Assembly (NCBI GenBank): GCA_963578625.1 | Contig: CAUZEO010000109.1 | Span: 1-14,400 of the forward strand | Direction of reading: 5' to 3' | From: CAUZEO01 sp963578625 | Lineage (GTDB): Bacteria; Verrucomicrobiota; Kiritimatiellia; SLOV01 | Length of the DNA: 14,400 bases | Made by a program: the position numbers and the translations under genes | The notes under the pieces: model-generated | Databases searched by the model: none | Seen by the model: the letters and a program-made list of their open reading frames with translations, nothing else | What the model was told of the DNA's origin: nothing | Part shown: positions 1 through 6,853 of the stretch, piece by piece | How the letters are laid out: each line of letters begins with the position of its first letter | How positions within the stretch are numbered: position 1 is the first letter of the stretch

Positions 1-2073
1 AGGGTCGGAAAAGCGCTCCGAAGGGTGGAGCTCAAGAATACGGTTTGGGACGGGATCACTCTTAATCCGGCTCGTTTGGGCGCGTTAAGGCAGTGGTTTC
101 TAAAGATGAGCGATGAGCTTAAGCCGGGAGATGTTCTCTTGGTGTTTGTGACCGACCACGGGACACGGAATAAAGAGGATGCGAACAACGGGTTCATCTC
201 GTTGTGGGAGGAGTCTCTATCGGTTCTCGAGTTTCGAGCTTTGCTGAGTCATCTCAGCCCTGGGGTGCGCGTGGTGAATGTCATGAGTCAGTGTTACTCC
301 GGTGCTTTCGCGGATGCCATGGCTCCCTTTCACTCCGATATTCCAAGTGGTGACGTCTGTGGCTTTTATTCCACCAGGCGAGATCGGAGGGCCTACGGGT
401 GTTACCCGGAAGGGCGGGACCGAGATCGATTCGGTCATGCTTTCCGGTTCATCGATGCCATGAAGCGTCAGCGGACGATGGCTGGTGCACACCAGGAAGT
501 CTTGATTACAGATACTACGCCGGATGTCCCTTTGCGTACGTCCGATCTCTACCTTGAACAGTTGTTCGAGCGCCTAAAAGACGAACGGGATCTGCCGATC
601 GAAGAGATTGTTGATGAACATCTTCGGCGGGCATGGCGTGATCGAGCATATTGGGAACCGGAGATTCGTGTGCTCGACCGGTTGGGGGAGATCTACGGAA
701 CATTCAGTCCAAGGACCCTCTCTGAGATCAAAGATCAGATCAGTGAATTTTCGATCTTGTCGAAAGATCTCGATACCTATGAGCATCGCTGGAGTCACGC
801 CTTCGACGATCTGAAACGAGAGAATCTGGCCCGTTTCATTGAGGAAAATCCGAGTTGGGAAACTCGTCTCGGGTCGAAAGCTCTTGACCAGACTCATTTG
901 AGAGCAAAGAAGAAGCTCCTTAGCTACCTTCTTCCCGCCTTGCTGGAGTTCACTCAGGATAGGGAGGAGGTGTGGCAGCGCTTAACCAGGCTCCGTGAGA
1001 CATGGGATGCTGCGAAGACTTCAAAATTCCGTATCCAGGTGCGGCTTGCCGCTCTATTGCGGATGCGAGCTTATTTGATCCGGATTGCAGGGCTAGAGCT
1101 TCTTGGCGTGCACCCATCACGAGATCCCGTAGATGACGACCTTTTAGATGAAGCGGCTGCACTTAGGGGGCTTTTAGCCTGTGAAGACTCAGAGATTGGT
1201 TTAGCCAGACATTCCGGGAAGTCTGAAAATTGGATGGCTGATGTCGATCCTCTAGCATCTTTTGGTGAGGATCTTGACACTCTGAAAAGGGTTTTGCCCT
1301 CATGGTTGGGCATTCAATCCCGGGCGGTCTCCGATGACCAGAGGGAGGAGAAGGGGCTTGGTCGTGGGGCGGTCGTGGTTCGCAAAGTCTACCCCGACTC
1401 TCCGGCGGAAAAGGCAGGTTTCCGCCCCGGTGACATCGTCATTGGGCCTCCCATGGACCCTTTCGATGAGCCCAGGCGGATCGGTGAATGGACGATGCAA
1501 TCACCGCGAGGTGAGCCTTTGCCCCTCGAGATTCTAAGGCCGGAAGGGAAAGCCGAGGTCGTGGTTACTCTTGAACCCTATCCGACCAAACTGCCCGAGT
1601 TGCCCGGTCCTCCGGATGTCGGTGATCGCGCACCGGGGCTGGGGCCACTCCCCCTGGTGTCAAGGGTACCAAAGGATGAGGGCCCGGATATTCAGCCAGT
1701 TCCGGCGGTGTTGGATGTGGCTGGCCAACGGCACCTTCTCTACTTCTGGGCCACTTGGTGCGGGCCGTGCAACAAGGCGATTCCCGAAATGCTTGCCTGG
1801 AGCGAACAAGCCGAGGTGCAAGTAGTGGCAATCACCGATGAAGATGAGGAGACCATTCAGAAGTTCTTGAAAAAGTGGGCCAATCCATTTCCGGCGTTGA
1901 TCGTGCGGGATCAATTACGGGGTAGTTTCTTGAGCCATGGAGTGAGTGGAACACCGACGTTTGTTCTGGTGGACGAGGATGGATCGGTAGAGTGGAGGCA
2001 GAGGGGATACAAGTTCACGAAGGGGTTCGCTATCGAAGGATGGGATTGGAGTACCCTCGAAGATGAGAAGTAA
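1..2073 (+). CDS. Caspase-like cysteine protease fused to PDZ and thioredoxin domains, 5'-partial
   Basis: The reading frame is open to base 1, so the gene starts outside the window; the GTG at 25 is only the first possible start codon inside it. Numbering from that GTG, residues 38-98 carry the caspase/C13-like dyad: His45 in VTDHGT and Cys90 in MSQCYSGAF. A DVCGFYSTRRDR stretch near 110 also resembles bacterial caspase-family proteins. Residues 180-430 are mostly charged and probably helical, and I cannot name them. Residues about 445-517 form a PDZ domain (GAVVVRKVYPDSPAEKAGF). Residues about 535-665 are a TlpA-like thioredoxin fold with FWATWCGPC (Cys579, Cys582) and the cis-proline in SGTPTF (Pro644). 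The TlpA domain suggests an extracytoplasmic protein, but the signal peptide would be off-window. Protease substrate and redox partner are unknown. In a 40-codon hand count, 23 codons end in G/C against 31 in the GH20-like gene, so composition differs. Confidence 0.85.
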   Translation, partial: RVGKALRRVELKNTVWDGITLNPARLGALRQWFLKMSDELKPGDVLLVFVTDHGTRNKEDANNGFISLWEESLSVLEFRALLSHLSPGVRVVNVMSQCYSGAFADAMAPFHSDIPSGDVCGFYSTRRDRRAYGCYPEGRDRDRFGHAFRFIDAMKRQRTMAGAHQEVLITDTTPDVPLRTSDLYLEQLFERLKDERDLPIEEIVDEHLRRAWRDRAYWEPEIRVLDRLGEIYGTFSPRTLSEIKDQISEFSILSKDLDTYEHRWSHAFDDLKRENLARFIEENPSWETRLGSKALDQTHLRAKKKLLSYLLPALLEFTQDREEVWQRLTRLRETWDAAKTSKFRIQVRLAALLRMRAYLIRIAGLELLGVHPSRDPVDDDLLDEAAALRGLLACEDSEIGLARHSGKSENWMADVDPLASFGEDLDTLKRVLPSWLGIQSRAVSDDQREEKGLGRGAVVVRKVYPDSPAEKAGFRPGDIVIGPPMDPFDEPRRIGEWTMQSPRGEPLPLEILRPEGKAEVVVTLEPYPTKLPELPGPPDVGDRAPGLGPLPLVSRVPKDEGPDIQPVPAVLDVAGQRHLLYFWATWCGPCNKAIPEMLAWSEQAEVQVVAITDEDEETIQKFLKKWANPFPALIVRDQLRGSFLSHGVSGTPTFVLVDEDGSVEWRQRGYKFTKGFAIEGWDWSTLEDEK

Positions 2074-2346
2074 GATCTGCCGGACATTTCCGGAGCGATC
2101 GACGTCACCAACGTGGAAGAGAACATCGTTGTGAGTCGCGTGAGACCCTTTTCGCCGGATGGTTACATGTTCGAAGTCTGCCAGAGCGGCAACTGCAACT
2201 TCACCACGAGTGAGCCGACCTTGTCAGTGACCTACGATTCCTACCTTTGCGTGCTCGATCAGGACGGCAACCTCGTCGCCTCCAACGACGACGCGTGCGG
2301 ACTCACCTACTTCGGTGGCCCGGATCGGCAAGGTCACCACAGGTAG
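2074..2346 (+). pseudogene. Fragment of a secreted PPC-type (pre-peptidase C-terminal) domain
   Basis: The frame directly after the TAA of the protease gene reads on for about 90 codons. It contains MFEVCQSGNCNF, then DSYLCVLDQDGNLVASNDD and ACGLT. The pattern of a tyrosine-serine-aspartate turn followed by 'LDxDGNxxASNDD' is typical of the PPC beta-sandwich found at the C-terminus of secreted proteases. There is no ATG with a ribosome binding site (only a GTG at 2113), and the domain ends abruptly in GGPDRQGHHR before the usual AGTYY-type strand. I read it as an internal fragment left by a rearrangement. It could once have belonged to the protease gene just upstream, since it is in the same frame, but this is not shown. 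Confidence 0.5.
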
Positions 2347-3236
2347 TTTTCACCGTGCAACCAGTCTTTGAGGGGAATCAGACGAACCGAACCATCAACG
2401 AAAAGCATATGCGCACTTCCAGAATGGCGCGGCTCCAACTGGTTGTAGAGCCACGGCCCTGCAGCCGACCGGGATGTGTCTAGAACGCCATCGCCATCGA
2501 GGTCAAACTTGAACGACAGCCACGATGGACTGTAAATGTAGGGCAGTGTCGCATCGGCTGCGAGAAATTCGCTCGAGGCCACGGCGGTGATTTTTTTGCT
2601 GCCCTGACCCTTTTTCGGCCCCGTCGTCGCGTCGTCCTCGTTCGATTCCCAGAACCCAAAAGGCCTGCTGCCGTTGCCGGCGTAATTAACGCCGTATGAA
2701 CCGGCCGAACCCCATGCGTCCCATACCGTGAACTGTCCGTTGTAGGAACCGACCTCGACCGGACAGGGCAAGTAATGGCGGCCAAAATGTTCGGAGTTTC
2801 CGCGATTTCGAGCTGCATCATTCTCGTGCCAACTACGGGTATACCCAATGTAAGGGGAAATAAGATAGAGCCAGTCACCCGCGGTCCTACGGCCTATGAG
2901 TGCGGGCGGCAATCGGTCATTGTGATCCTCAGCGTACATCGGAAATGCAATCCCCAATTGCCGCAGGTTATTTAAGCAGTGGACGGCCAAAGCCGAATCT
3001 CTGGCGGTTCGTAAAACCGGAACGAGAAGCGCTGCCAGCACGGCAAGAATACTCATGACAACGAGTAATTCGATGAGGGTGAAAGCTGACCTTGCCGATT
3101 CTTGCGGAAAGATCAGCCCATTTGAAGATACGACTGGAGGCGCGGCGGATCCGCGATCCGCAGTGTAGCAAAACAGCCGCCGTCGTCGCGACGACGGCAC
3201 AGTGTCGGAAGTCCTGTCATTCGAAACTCGCATCAT
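2334..3236 (-). CDS. Type IV pilin-like / H-X9-DG domain protein (DUF1559-related)
   Basis: This is a pseudopilin-like protein of the kind amplified in planctomycetes and relatives. The class III prepilin signal SAFTLIELLVV is followed by a hydrophobic helix (MSILAVLAALLVPVL) and then the classic continuation 'HCLNNLRQLGIAFPMYAEDHN'. Near the C-terminus PRHSGSAHMLFVDG fits H-X9-DG exactly, with His271 and Asp281 numbered from the chosen start. An EF-hand-like loop, DLDGDGVLD, sits about 30 residues earlier and may bind calcium. I chose the ATG at 3236; the frame stays open to a TTG at 3296 but no better start is visible. Even so the leader before the cleavage site is about 51 residues, long for a prepilin. 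Processing by a PilD-type peptidase and a surface or periplasmic location follow from the family. The gene converges on the PPC fragment and overlaps it by 13 bases. Confidence 0.88.
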   Translation of the reverse strand: MMRVSNDRTSDTVPSSRRRRLFCYTADRGSAAPPVVSSNGLIFPQESARSAFTLIELLVVMSILAVLAALLVPVLRTARDSALAVHCLNNLRQLGIAFPMYAEDHNDRLPPALIGRRTAGDWLYLISPYIGYTRSWHENDAARNRGNSEHFGRHYLPCPVEVGSYNGQFTVWDAWGSAGSYGVNYAGNGSRPFGFWESNEDDATTGPKKGQGSKKITAVASSEFLAADATLPYIYSPSWLSFKFDLDGDGVLDTSRSAAGPWLYNQLEPRHSGSAHMLFVDGSVRLIPLKDWLHGENYLW

Positions 3237-3296
3237 GTTGCGGTCTCTCTTGCGTGGTTTCACTAGCGACTCGTCCTTTCTGAGATCTCGTCGCAA

Positions 3297-3418
3297 TTAC
3301 TACTTGGATTATGAACCACATTATTTCGTTGTCCAGAGCAAAATGGCTGATCTGACAAGAAATCGCTTTTCCGTCGGGTTGGGCACGCGCCCGCCAATCC
3401 CGGCCTGAAAGACCGTTA
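3297..3418. other. Short intergenic stretch upstream of the prepilin-like gene
   Basis: This 122-base gap lies between the 5' end of the minus-strand prepilin-like gene and the transposase relic. It should hold the promoter of the prepilin-like gene. I looked for -35/-10 pairs on the minus strand and found none convincing. A small hairpin GGGC-acgc-GCCC is present near 3381-3392. Confidence 0.3.
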
Positions 3419-3780
3419 TTATGGTGCAGAGTGTGCCATCACCGGCTCGGCATCGTAGTCGGGAAAGGGGTCATCGAACCAAGGCTCGATGATCGTTCCG
3501 CCCGGCCGGTCGGTGCCGGAATGGATGCGTACACCCTGCGCCCACAGGCCGAAGTGGCGAAGGATACGCTTGATCACTTCGCGGTCGTCGATGAGTGCAA
3601 GGATGTACATTTCCCGGGATCATTTCGAGCAGATCGAGTGTCGTGCGCATGTATTCGACGAGACACTCGTTGGCAATGCGGCACAGATCCTTGATTGAGT
3701 CCTTGAGCAGGTCGCGATCGTAGCGGAAGTAGAGGCGGAGCATCTCGGGATGCCCCGCGTGACGTGGCGGTGCGGAACCG
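3419..3780 (-). pseudogene. Relic of an IS91-family (Y2) transposase, internally deleted
   Basis: Two pieces of one protein lie in different frames. The N-side piece (from about 3780 down to 3605) reads PPRHAGHPEMLRLYFRYDRD followed by LLKDSIKDLCRIANECLVEY and ends around MIPGNV. The C-side piece (3610 to 3419) reads MYILALIDDREVIKRILRHF, then GLWAQGV and WFDDPFPDYDAEPV. Both match parts I recognise from IS91/IS801-type transposases: the segment before the HxH region and the C-terminal tail after the zinc-binding 'CPxCxGxM' region. The HUH motif, both catalytic tyrosines and the zinc cysteines are missing. They should lie in the gap, so a deletion of several hundred bases joins the pieces near 3600-3612 and also shifts the frame. 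It cannot encode an active enzyme. It lies just downstream of the beta-helix gene on the same strand. Confidence 0.7.
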
Positions 3781-3789
3781 GGCGAAAGA

Positions 3790-5313
3790 TTACTGGGCCC
3801 AGGTAAAGGACTGCAGGTTCGTCAGTCGGCTGATACCAGCCTGGTTGAACGGCAGTACCTGCATGTTGATCTGGGTCGTGAGAGGAGCCGGTCCCAGGCC
3901 CAGCACCAGAGGCGTGCCCACCGGTGGGTAGCCCAGGGTCAATCGCCTGTAGTACAGGGACAGATCGACGTACAGGCTACCGTAGGGAGCAATCGTCGTG
4001 GCCGGGGACGTTCCGACCGGGCGGGTACCGGGAACCATCGTCGGGGACCAGGCGAGCGAGCCGGTCTGGAAGGGCATGCCGAACAAAGTCAAGCCCGAGA
4101 CCGGATTCGTGAGCGCGGGGAATGGAGTCAGGAAGATCGAGGCCTGCATGTACGTGACACCGCTAACCGGGTCGGTACCAAAGGTCGTCGTCTTCGGCAC
4201 ATAGCCGGCAACCAGCAGGGGTGCCTGTTCGTCGCCCCCGACATCGATGGCCTCCCGCTCGAGACGCGGGTTGCCGTATCCTTCGGCATCGGCGTCCTTG
4301 AGAAGTTGTCCGCAGGGAAAAGCCCACTTGCCCGAATTACCGTTCGGCACGCTGAGCGCGGTGGTTCCCGCATCCACCGGCAGGGTTTTCGGCATCACCC
4401 GGTAGTCGTAGGTCCCCGCGTTCACGTACAGGGTCGCCGGGTTGATCAGGCAGGAGCCCTGGATCGGGACCGGATACGGCATCCCCCCATTGACCCGGGA
4501 AATCCCGGCCTGGTCCACCGTGCAGAAGATCGACTGCCGGATATCCGTTCCATCAACCCCCTCCAGGTCGGTTATGGTGTTGGGATAGACCAGGCAATTT
4601 ACGATCGCCGGTTTCGCTTCTCCCTCCACCAGGCCGTCGGGATCGGGATCCCACGATACCCAGTTTCCTTCATCCAGGATACCGATGCTGTTGTGAGCAA
4701 TGGTGTTGTTAATCAGCCGCGGGTAGAACGCCGGGTAGATTCCCGCGTCGTAGAGCGCAAAGATGTGCATCCCGATACCGTTGTTCACGATAAAGCAGTT
4801 GGCGAAGTGCGGGCCGATCGGGTGGAACTCGTCGCCCATGTATACCCCGGTCTCACCACCCGTGATCATGACCCCGTCGATCAGCACGTCGTTGAACGTG
4901 TCTGACGCGGCCAACGGCAGGAAACGGATGATCTCGCTGCTGAATCCCTCGCCATCAAGAATGGTGTTCATCGCGCTGTTACCCTGCAGGGAGATATCTT
5001 CCAGCATCCAGATCGGGAACGACTCACCGTTGGTTGAGGATGAGTAGGTTCCCGGCAAGGCGACAACGACGGCTGGCGGTGTGGCGAACCATATCGCGTC
5101 CTGGATACGCAGGAAGGGACTGGCCAGGGTGCCGGGTCCAGCGGCATTTCCATTCACCGGGTCCACGTACAGGCGCTTGCAGTGCGGGGACATATTGGTG
5201 ACGACCTGGGCCGACACAGGTGTTACCGCGCCGGCGATCAGGACCGCAAGGATCCAAATCCAGATCCCGCTGGGTTTGTTATCATCTGTATTTGTCTTCA
5301 TCGCCTTCATCAT
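3790..5313 (-). CDS. Secreted right-handed parallel beta-helix protein (DUF1565 type)
   Basis: The N-terminus is a signal peptide: GIWIWILAVLIAGAVTPVSA followed by QVV, cleaved after about residue 35. Residues 48-120 match DUF1565: LYVDPVNGNAAGPGTLASPF, then ALPGTY, GESFPI and a 'DISLQGN' turn. Repeating strands such as DVLIDGVMITGG, FANCFIVNNGIGM and PRLINNTIAHNSIGI give the coil repeats of a pectate-lyase-like solenoid up to about residue 270. The remaining 240 residues look like a beta-rich domain that I cannot name. No catalytic residues are evident, so it may bind or display rather than cleave. Start choice: ATG at 5313 has GGAG six bases upstream, whereas the ATG at 5325 has no ribosome binding site and only adds MEKE. 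The protein is about 507 residues. The transposase relic follows immediately downstream. Confidence 0.85.
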   Translation of the reverse strand: MMKAMKTNTDDNKPSGIWIWILAVLIAGAVTPVSAQVVTNMSPHCKRLYVDPVNGNAAGPGTLASPFLRIQDAIWFATPPAVVVALPGTYSSSTNGESFPIWMLEDISLQGNSAMNTILDGEGFSSEIIRFLPLAASDTFNDVLIDGVMITGGETGVYMGDEFHPIGPHFANCFIVNNGIGMHIFALYDAGIYPAFYPRLINNTIAHNSIGILDEGNWVSWDPDPDGLVEGEAKPAIVNCLVYPNTITDLEGVDGTDIRQSIFCTVDQAGISRVNGGMPYPVPIQGSCLINPATLYVNAGTYDYRVMPKTLPVDAGTTALSVPNGNSGKWAFPCGQLLKDADAEGYGNPRLEREAIDVGGDEQAPLLVAGYVPKTTTFGTDPVSGVTYMQASIFLTPFPALTNPVSGLTLFGMPFQTGSLAWSPTMVPGTRPVGTSPATTIAPYGSLYVDLSLYYRRLTLGYPPVGTPLVLGLGPAPLTTQINMQVLPFNQAGISRLTNLQSFTWAQ

Positions 5314-5319
5314 CTCTTT

Positions 5320-5323
5320 CTCC
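5320..5323 (-). promoter_or_regulatory. Ribosome binding site deciding the beta-helix start
   Basis: On the minus strand GGAG lies six bases before the ATG at 5313. This favours that start over the upstream ATG at 5325, which has no purine-rich sequence ahead of it. A second, stronger Shine-Dalgarno match, GGAGGTGATA at 5351-5360, is too far upstream (about 25-37 bases) to serve either start. Confidence 0.5.
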
Positions 5324-5471
5324 ATGTATATGCGTTCGTGTTTGGGCTCTTATCACCTCCGCCCACCCGACCATTGTCAGGCCCCTGCTGCTTATGCATT
5401 CGTCATGCCAATACCGACGACGGGGGAGACATGAACAAATAACGAAGCAATTACGGGCAAGACGCGAAAAG

Positions 5472-5546
5472 CCCGGATGACAGATCATCCCTCCCGGTAC
5501 AGTTTGCCGGCATAACTGTACCGGGGGGGACACATCATCATCCGGG
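5472..5546. repeat. 75-bp interrupted palindrome with strong hairpin potential
   Basis: The outer arms CCCGGATGA (5472-5480) and TCATCCGGG (5538-5546) are perfect inverted copies. The inner arms CCCGGTACAGTT (5493-5504) and AACTGTACCGGG (5514-5525) are also perfect, and the stem extends to 5489/5529 with one G-T pair. Outer and inner pairs share the same centre at base 5509, and the 12-base interruptions on each side are equal in length. The loop TGCCGGCAT is itself nearly palindromic. A smaller alternative hairpin GGATGA-CAGA-TCATCC occupies 5475-5490. There is no T-run, so it is not a standard terminator. It could be a REP-like element, a miniature mobile element or a structured leader. Confidence 0.75.
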
Positions 5547-5903
5547 GACGTCACGACACCTGCCGGAACTTTCCCAACGTAGGTATAGTCATCGCCGGCG
5601 ACTACAACCTCGTTGGCTCCAGAACGCCTGTCGATCTGCTGGGGGAGGCGGGCTTCCGGCAATGGATTCTGCCCCTCCCCTGATTGGCGAACCGGTGATG
5701 ACGTGGCGCGGCTATGAAATCCCCCCGGATTGCTCGATGTGGTGACGTTCACGCCGGGACCGCTGGAGGCACGGAACGGGTTCGTTCTGGACGCGGCGGA
5801 ACTGAATCAGGAGGAACTTGATCGGCTGGGAGTCCAGTCCGAGGACAGTTCTGTCAGCGATCATTTGATAATGGTGTCGGATTTCAACTTCGTTAATAGG
5901 TGA
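5541..5903 (+). pseudogene. Endonuclease/exonuclease/phosphatase-family protein, frameshifted C-terminal remnant
   Basis: Successive pieces of one EEP-fold protein are spread over three frames. First DVTTPAGTFPT (5547-5579), then GIVIAGDYNLVGSRTPVDLL running to a TGA at 5681, then PLIGEPVMTWRGYEIPP. The last piece starts with LLDVVTFTPGPLEARNGFV at about 5730 and runs through VSDHLIMVSDFNFVNR to the TGA at 5901-5903. GDYN and SDH are the GDxN and SDH active-site motifs of the EEP superfamily, and 'TWR...FTPGxL' is a familiar middle segment. The last shift is explained by one missing C in the run at 5721-5726. The N-terminal half, with its QE motif, is absent; upstream lies the palindrome. Substrate cannot be inferred. 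Confidence 0.75.
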
Positions 5904-5910
5904 TTGAGAA

Positions 5911-6165
5911 ATGAAATTCCGTGCGACCAGGCACCGGATCTACCGAGGCGTAACGATTTGCTCCGGTCTAATCCACGTCACCTTGACCTTGCACGCGGAA
6001 GACCCCCAGCGTCCAAAATCTCCAGCCGGCTACTCCCATACGAAGTCGCTGTCCCCGAGAGGCTTGACACCCAGTTCAGGCGTCTCCCGGAAAAGCGGCA
6101 ATAGCGTCGCACGCAGAACCGCGGCATCCACCAAGCGACAGATTGCGTTGCCGATCCGCCCGTAA
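5911..6165 (+). pseudogene. Possible 5' stub of a secreted protein gene
   Basis: Eight bases after the stop of the endonuclease pseudogene, an ATG opens MKFRATRHRIYRG, VTICSGLIHVTLTLHA and EDPQ. A basic N-terminus, a short hydrophobic stretch and an alanine before EDPQ look like a signal peptide. From 6030 on the frame runs antisense through the 3' end of the acetyltransferase gene and becomes rich in R and S, which is shadow translation. I read it as the beginning of a gene cut off where the acetyltransferase/dioxygenase pair was joined. The evidence is limited to the leader, and it may be chance. Confidence 0.25.
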
Positions 6166-6797
6166 GTCAGTCCGCCGGCTCTCTCGATCAAGTGTTCCAG
6201 GTCAGGGTAGCAACAAAGCTTCGGCGCGTGCCAGTGGTGTTCGATCTCGTGCAGCACGCCGTTGTAGTCAATGGCTTGCAGCAAGGTCGTCGCCTCAGTG
6301 TGTAAGCCCGGAACCCGTGCCTCGATCTCGATGGCATGGATGCAAGTGTTGGCGCTGAAGTCGGTGCCGAGGAAAAGGATAAAGCCATGATTGCTCATGA
6401 GCTTTCCGTACGGGCTTGGGGGAGACCAGGGCGTCGGAGCATCAAAATGACCTTCGGTGTAGAAGCCCGCCCCGGGACCGATCGCGGCGATCGAATGAAC
6501 AGGATGGAGACTGCGGATTGCAGAGTCGCGTCGGCGGAAGACATTGGTCAATGCACCTGTGGTCGAGGGTGTGTGGGCGACGTGAAAGACCGTCTGCCTC
6601 GCGTTCACGTTTCCGGAGACCGTGGACATCATCAGCGTCGCGCCGGGACCAATTGCCTCAAGGAGCGTGTCGATGATCATGTCAGCACCGCCATCGGTGG
6701 GGCCAACACGTTTCAACGAGGAATGAACGAGCAGGTCCATGCCTGGCGCGACACCGATATCCTTCAGTTGAGCAAGCAGATCTACTGCACTTAGCAC
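6030..6797 (-). CDS. AAC(3)-fold N-acetyltransferase
   Basis: The protein is about 255 residues and is colinear with the AAC(3)/YokD family, which moves an acetyl group from acetyl-CoA to an amine. Visible family blocks are LLVHSSLKRVGP near the N-terminus, GGADMIIDTLLEAIGPGATL, the RSLHPVHSIAAIGPGA block around 95-110, an EGHF turn, SPYGKL near 130, and FLGTDFSANTCIHAIE around 143-157. The basic and acidic residues of the last two blocks are those normally near the acetyl-transfer site. Start: the GTG at 6797 has AGGAGG seven bases upstream; the in-frame GTG at 6803 lies one base from that site and is too close. It follows the PhyH gene by 56 bases on the same strand. Most environmental members are not resistance enzymes, so an amino-sugar or other amine is as likely a substrate as an aminoglycoside. 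Confidence 0.88.
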   Translation of the reverse strand: MLSAVDLLAQLKDIGVAPGMDLLVHSSLKRVGPTDGGADMIIDTLLEAIGPGATLMMSTVSGNVNARQTVFHVAHTPSTTGALTNVFRRRDSAIRSLHPVHSIAAIGPGAGFYTEGHFDAPTPWSPPSPYGKLMSNHGFILFLGTDFSANTCIHAIEIEARVPGLHTEATTLLQAIDYNGVLHEIEHHWHAPKLCCYPDLEHLIERAGGLTYGRIGNAICRLVDAAVLRATLLPLFRETPELGVKPLGDSDFVWE

Positions 6798-6804
6798 TCC
6801 CACG

Positions 6805-6810
6805 CCTCCT
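6805..6810 (-). promoter_or_regulatory. Consensus ribosome binding site for the acetyltransferase
   Basis: The minus strand reads AGGAGG here, a perfect Shine-Dalgarno hexamer. The spacing is seven bases to the GTG at 6797 and one base to the GTG at 6803, so it selects the downstream GTG as the start. Confidence 0.65.
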
Positions 6811-6853
6811 TATCTTGTCCTCTGTGCCGAACGAGAAGCATCACATCTTCGCG

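Noticed and set aside
4306..4905. A 199-codon plus-strand open frame inside the beta-helix gene
   Set aside because: Its product is dominated by R, H, V and D with no domain, and it is fully antisense to a gene with a signal peptide and clear DUF1565 motifs.
5489..5529. Rho-independent terminator
   Set aside because: The stem is strong, but no T-run follows on either strand and no intact gene ends next to it.
5282..5752. A 156-codon minus-strand open frame upstream of the beta-helix gene
   Set aside because: It runs antisense across the palindrome and the endonuclease remnant and overlaps the beta-helix start; no ribosome binding site or family features.
6030..6797. Aminoglycoside resistance gene
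   Set aside because: Only the AAC(3) fold is supported; there is no integron, resistance neighbour or close resemblance to clinical enzymes that I can show.
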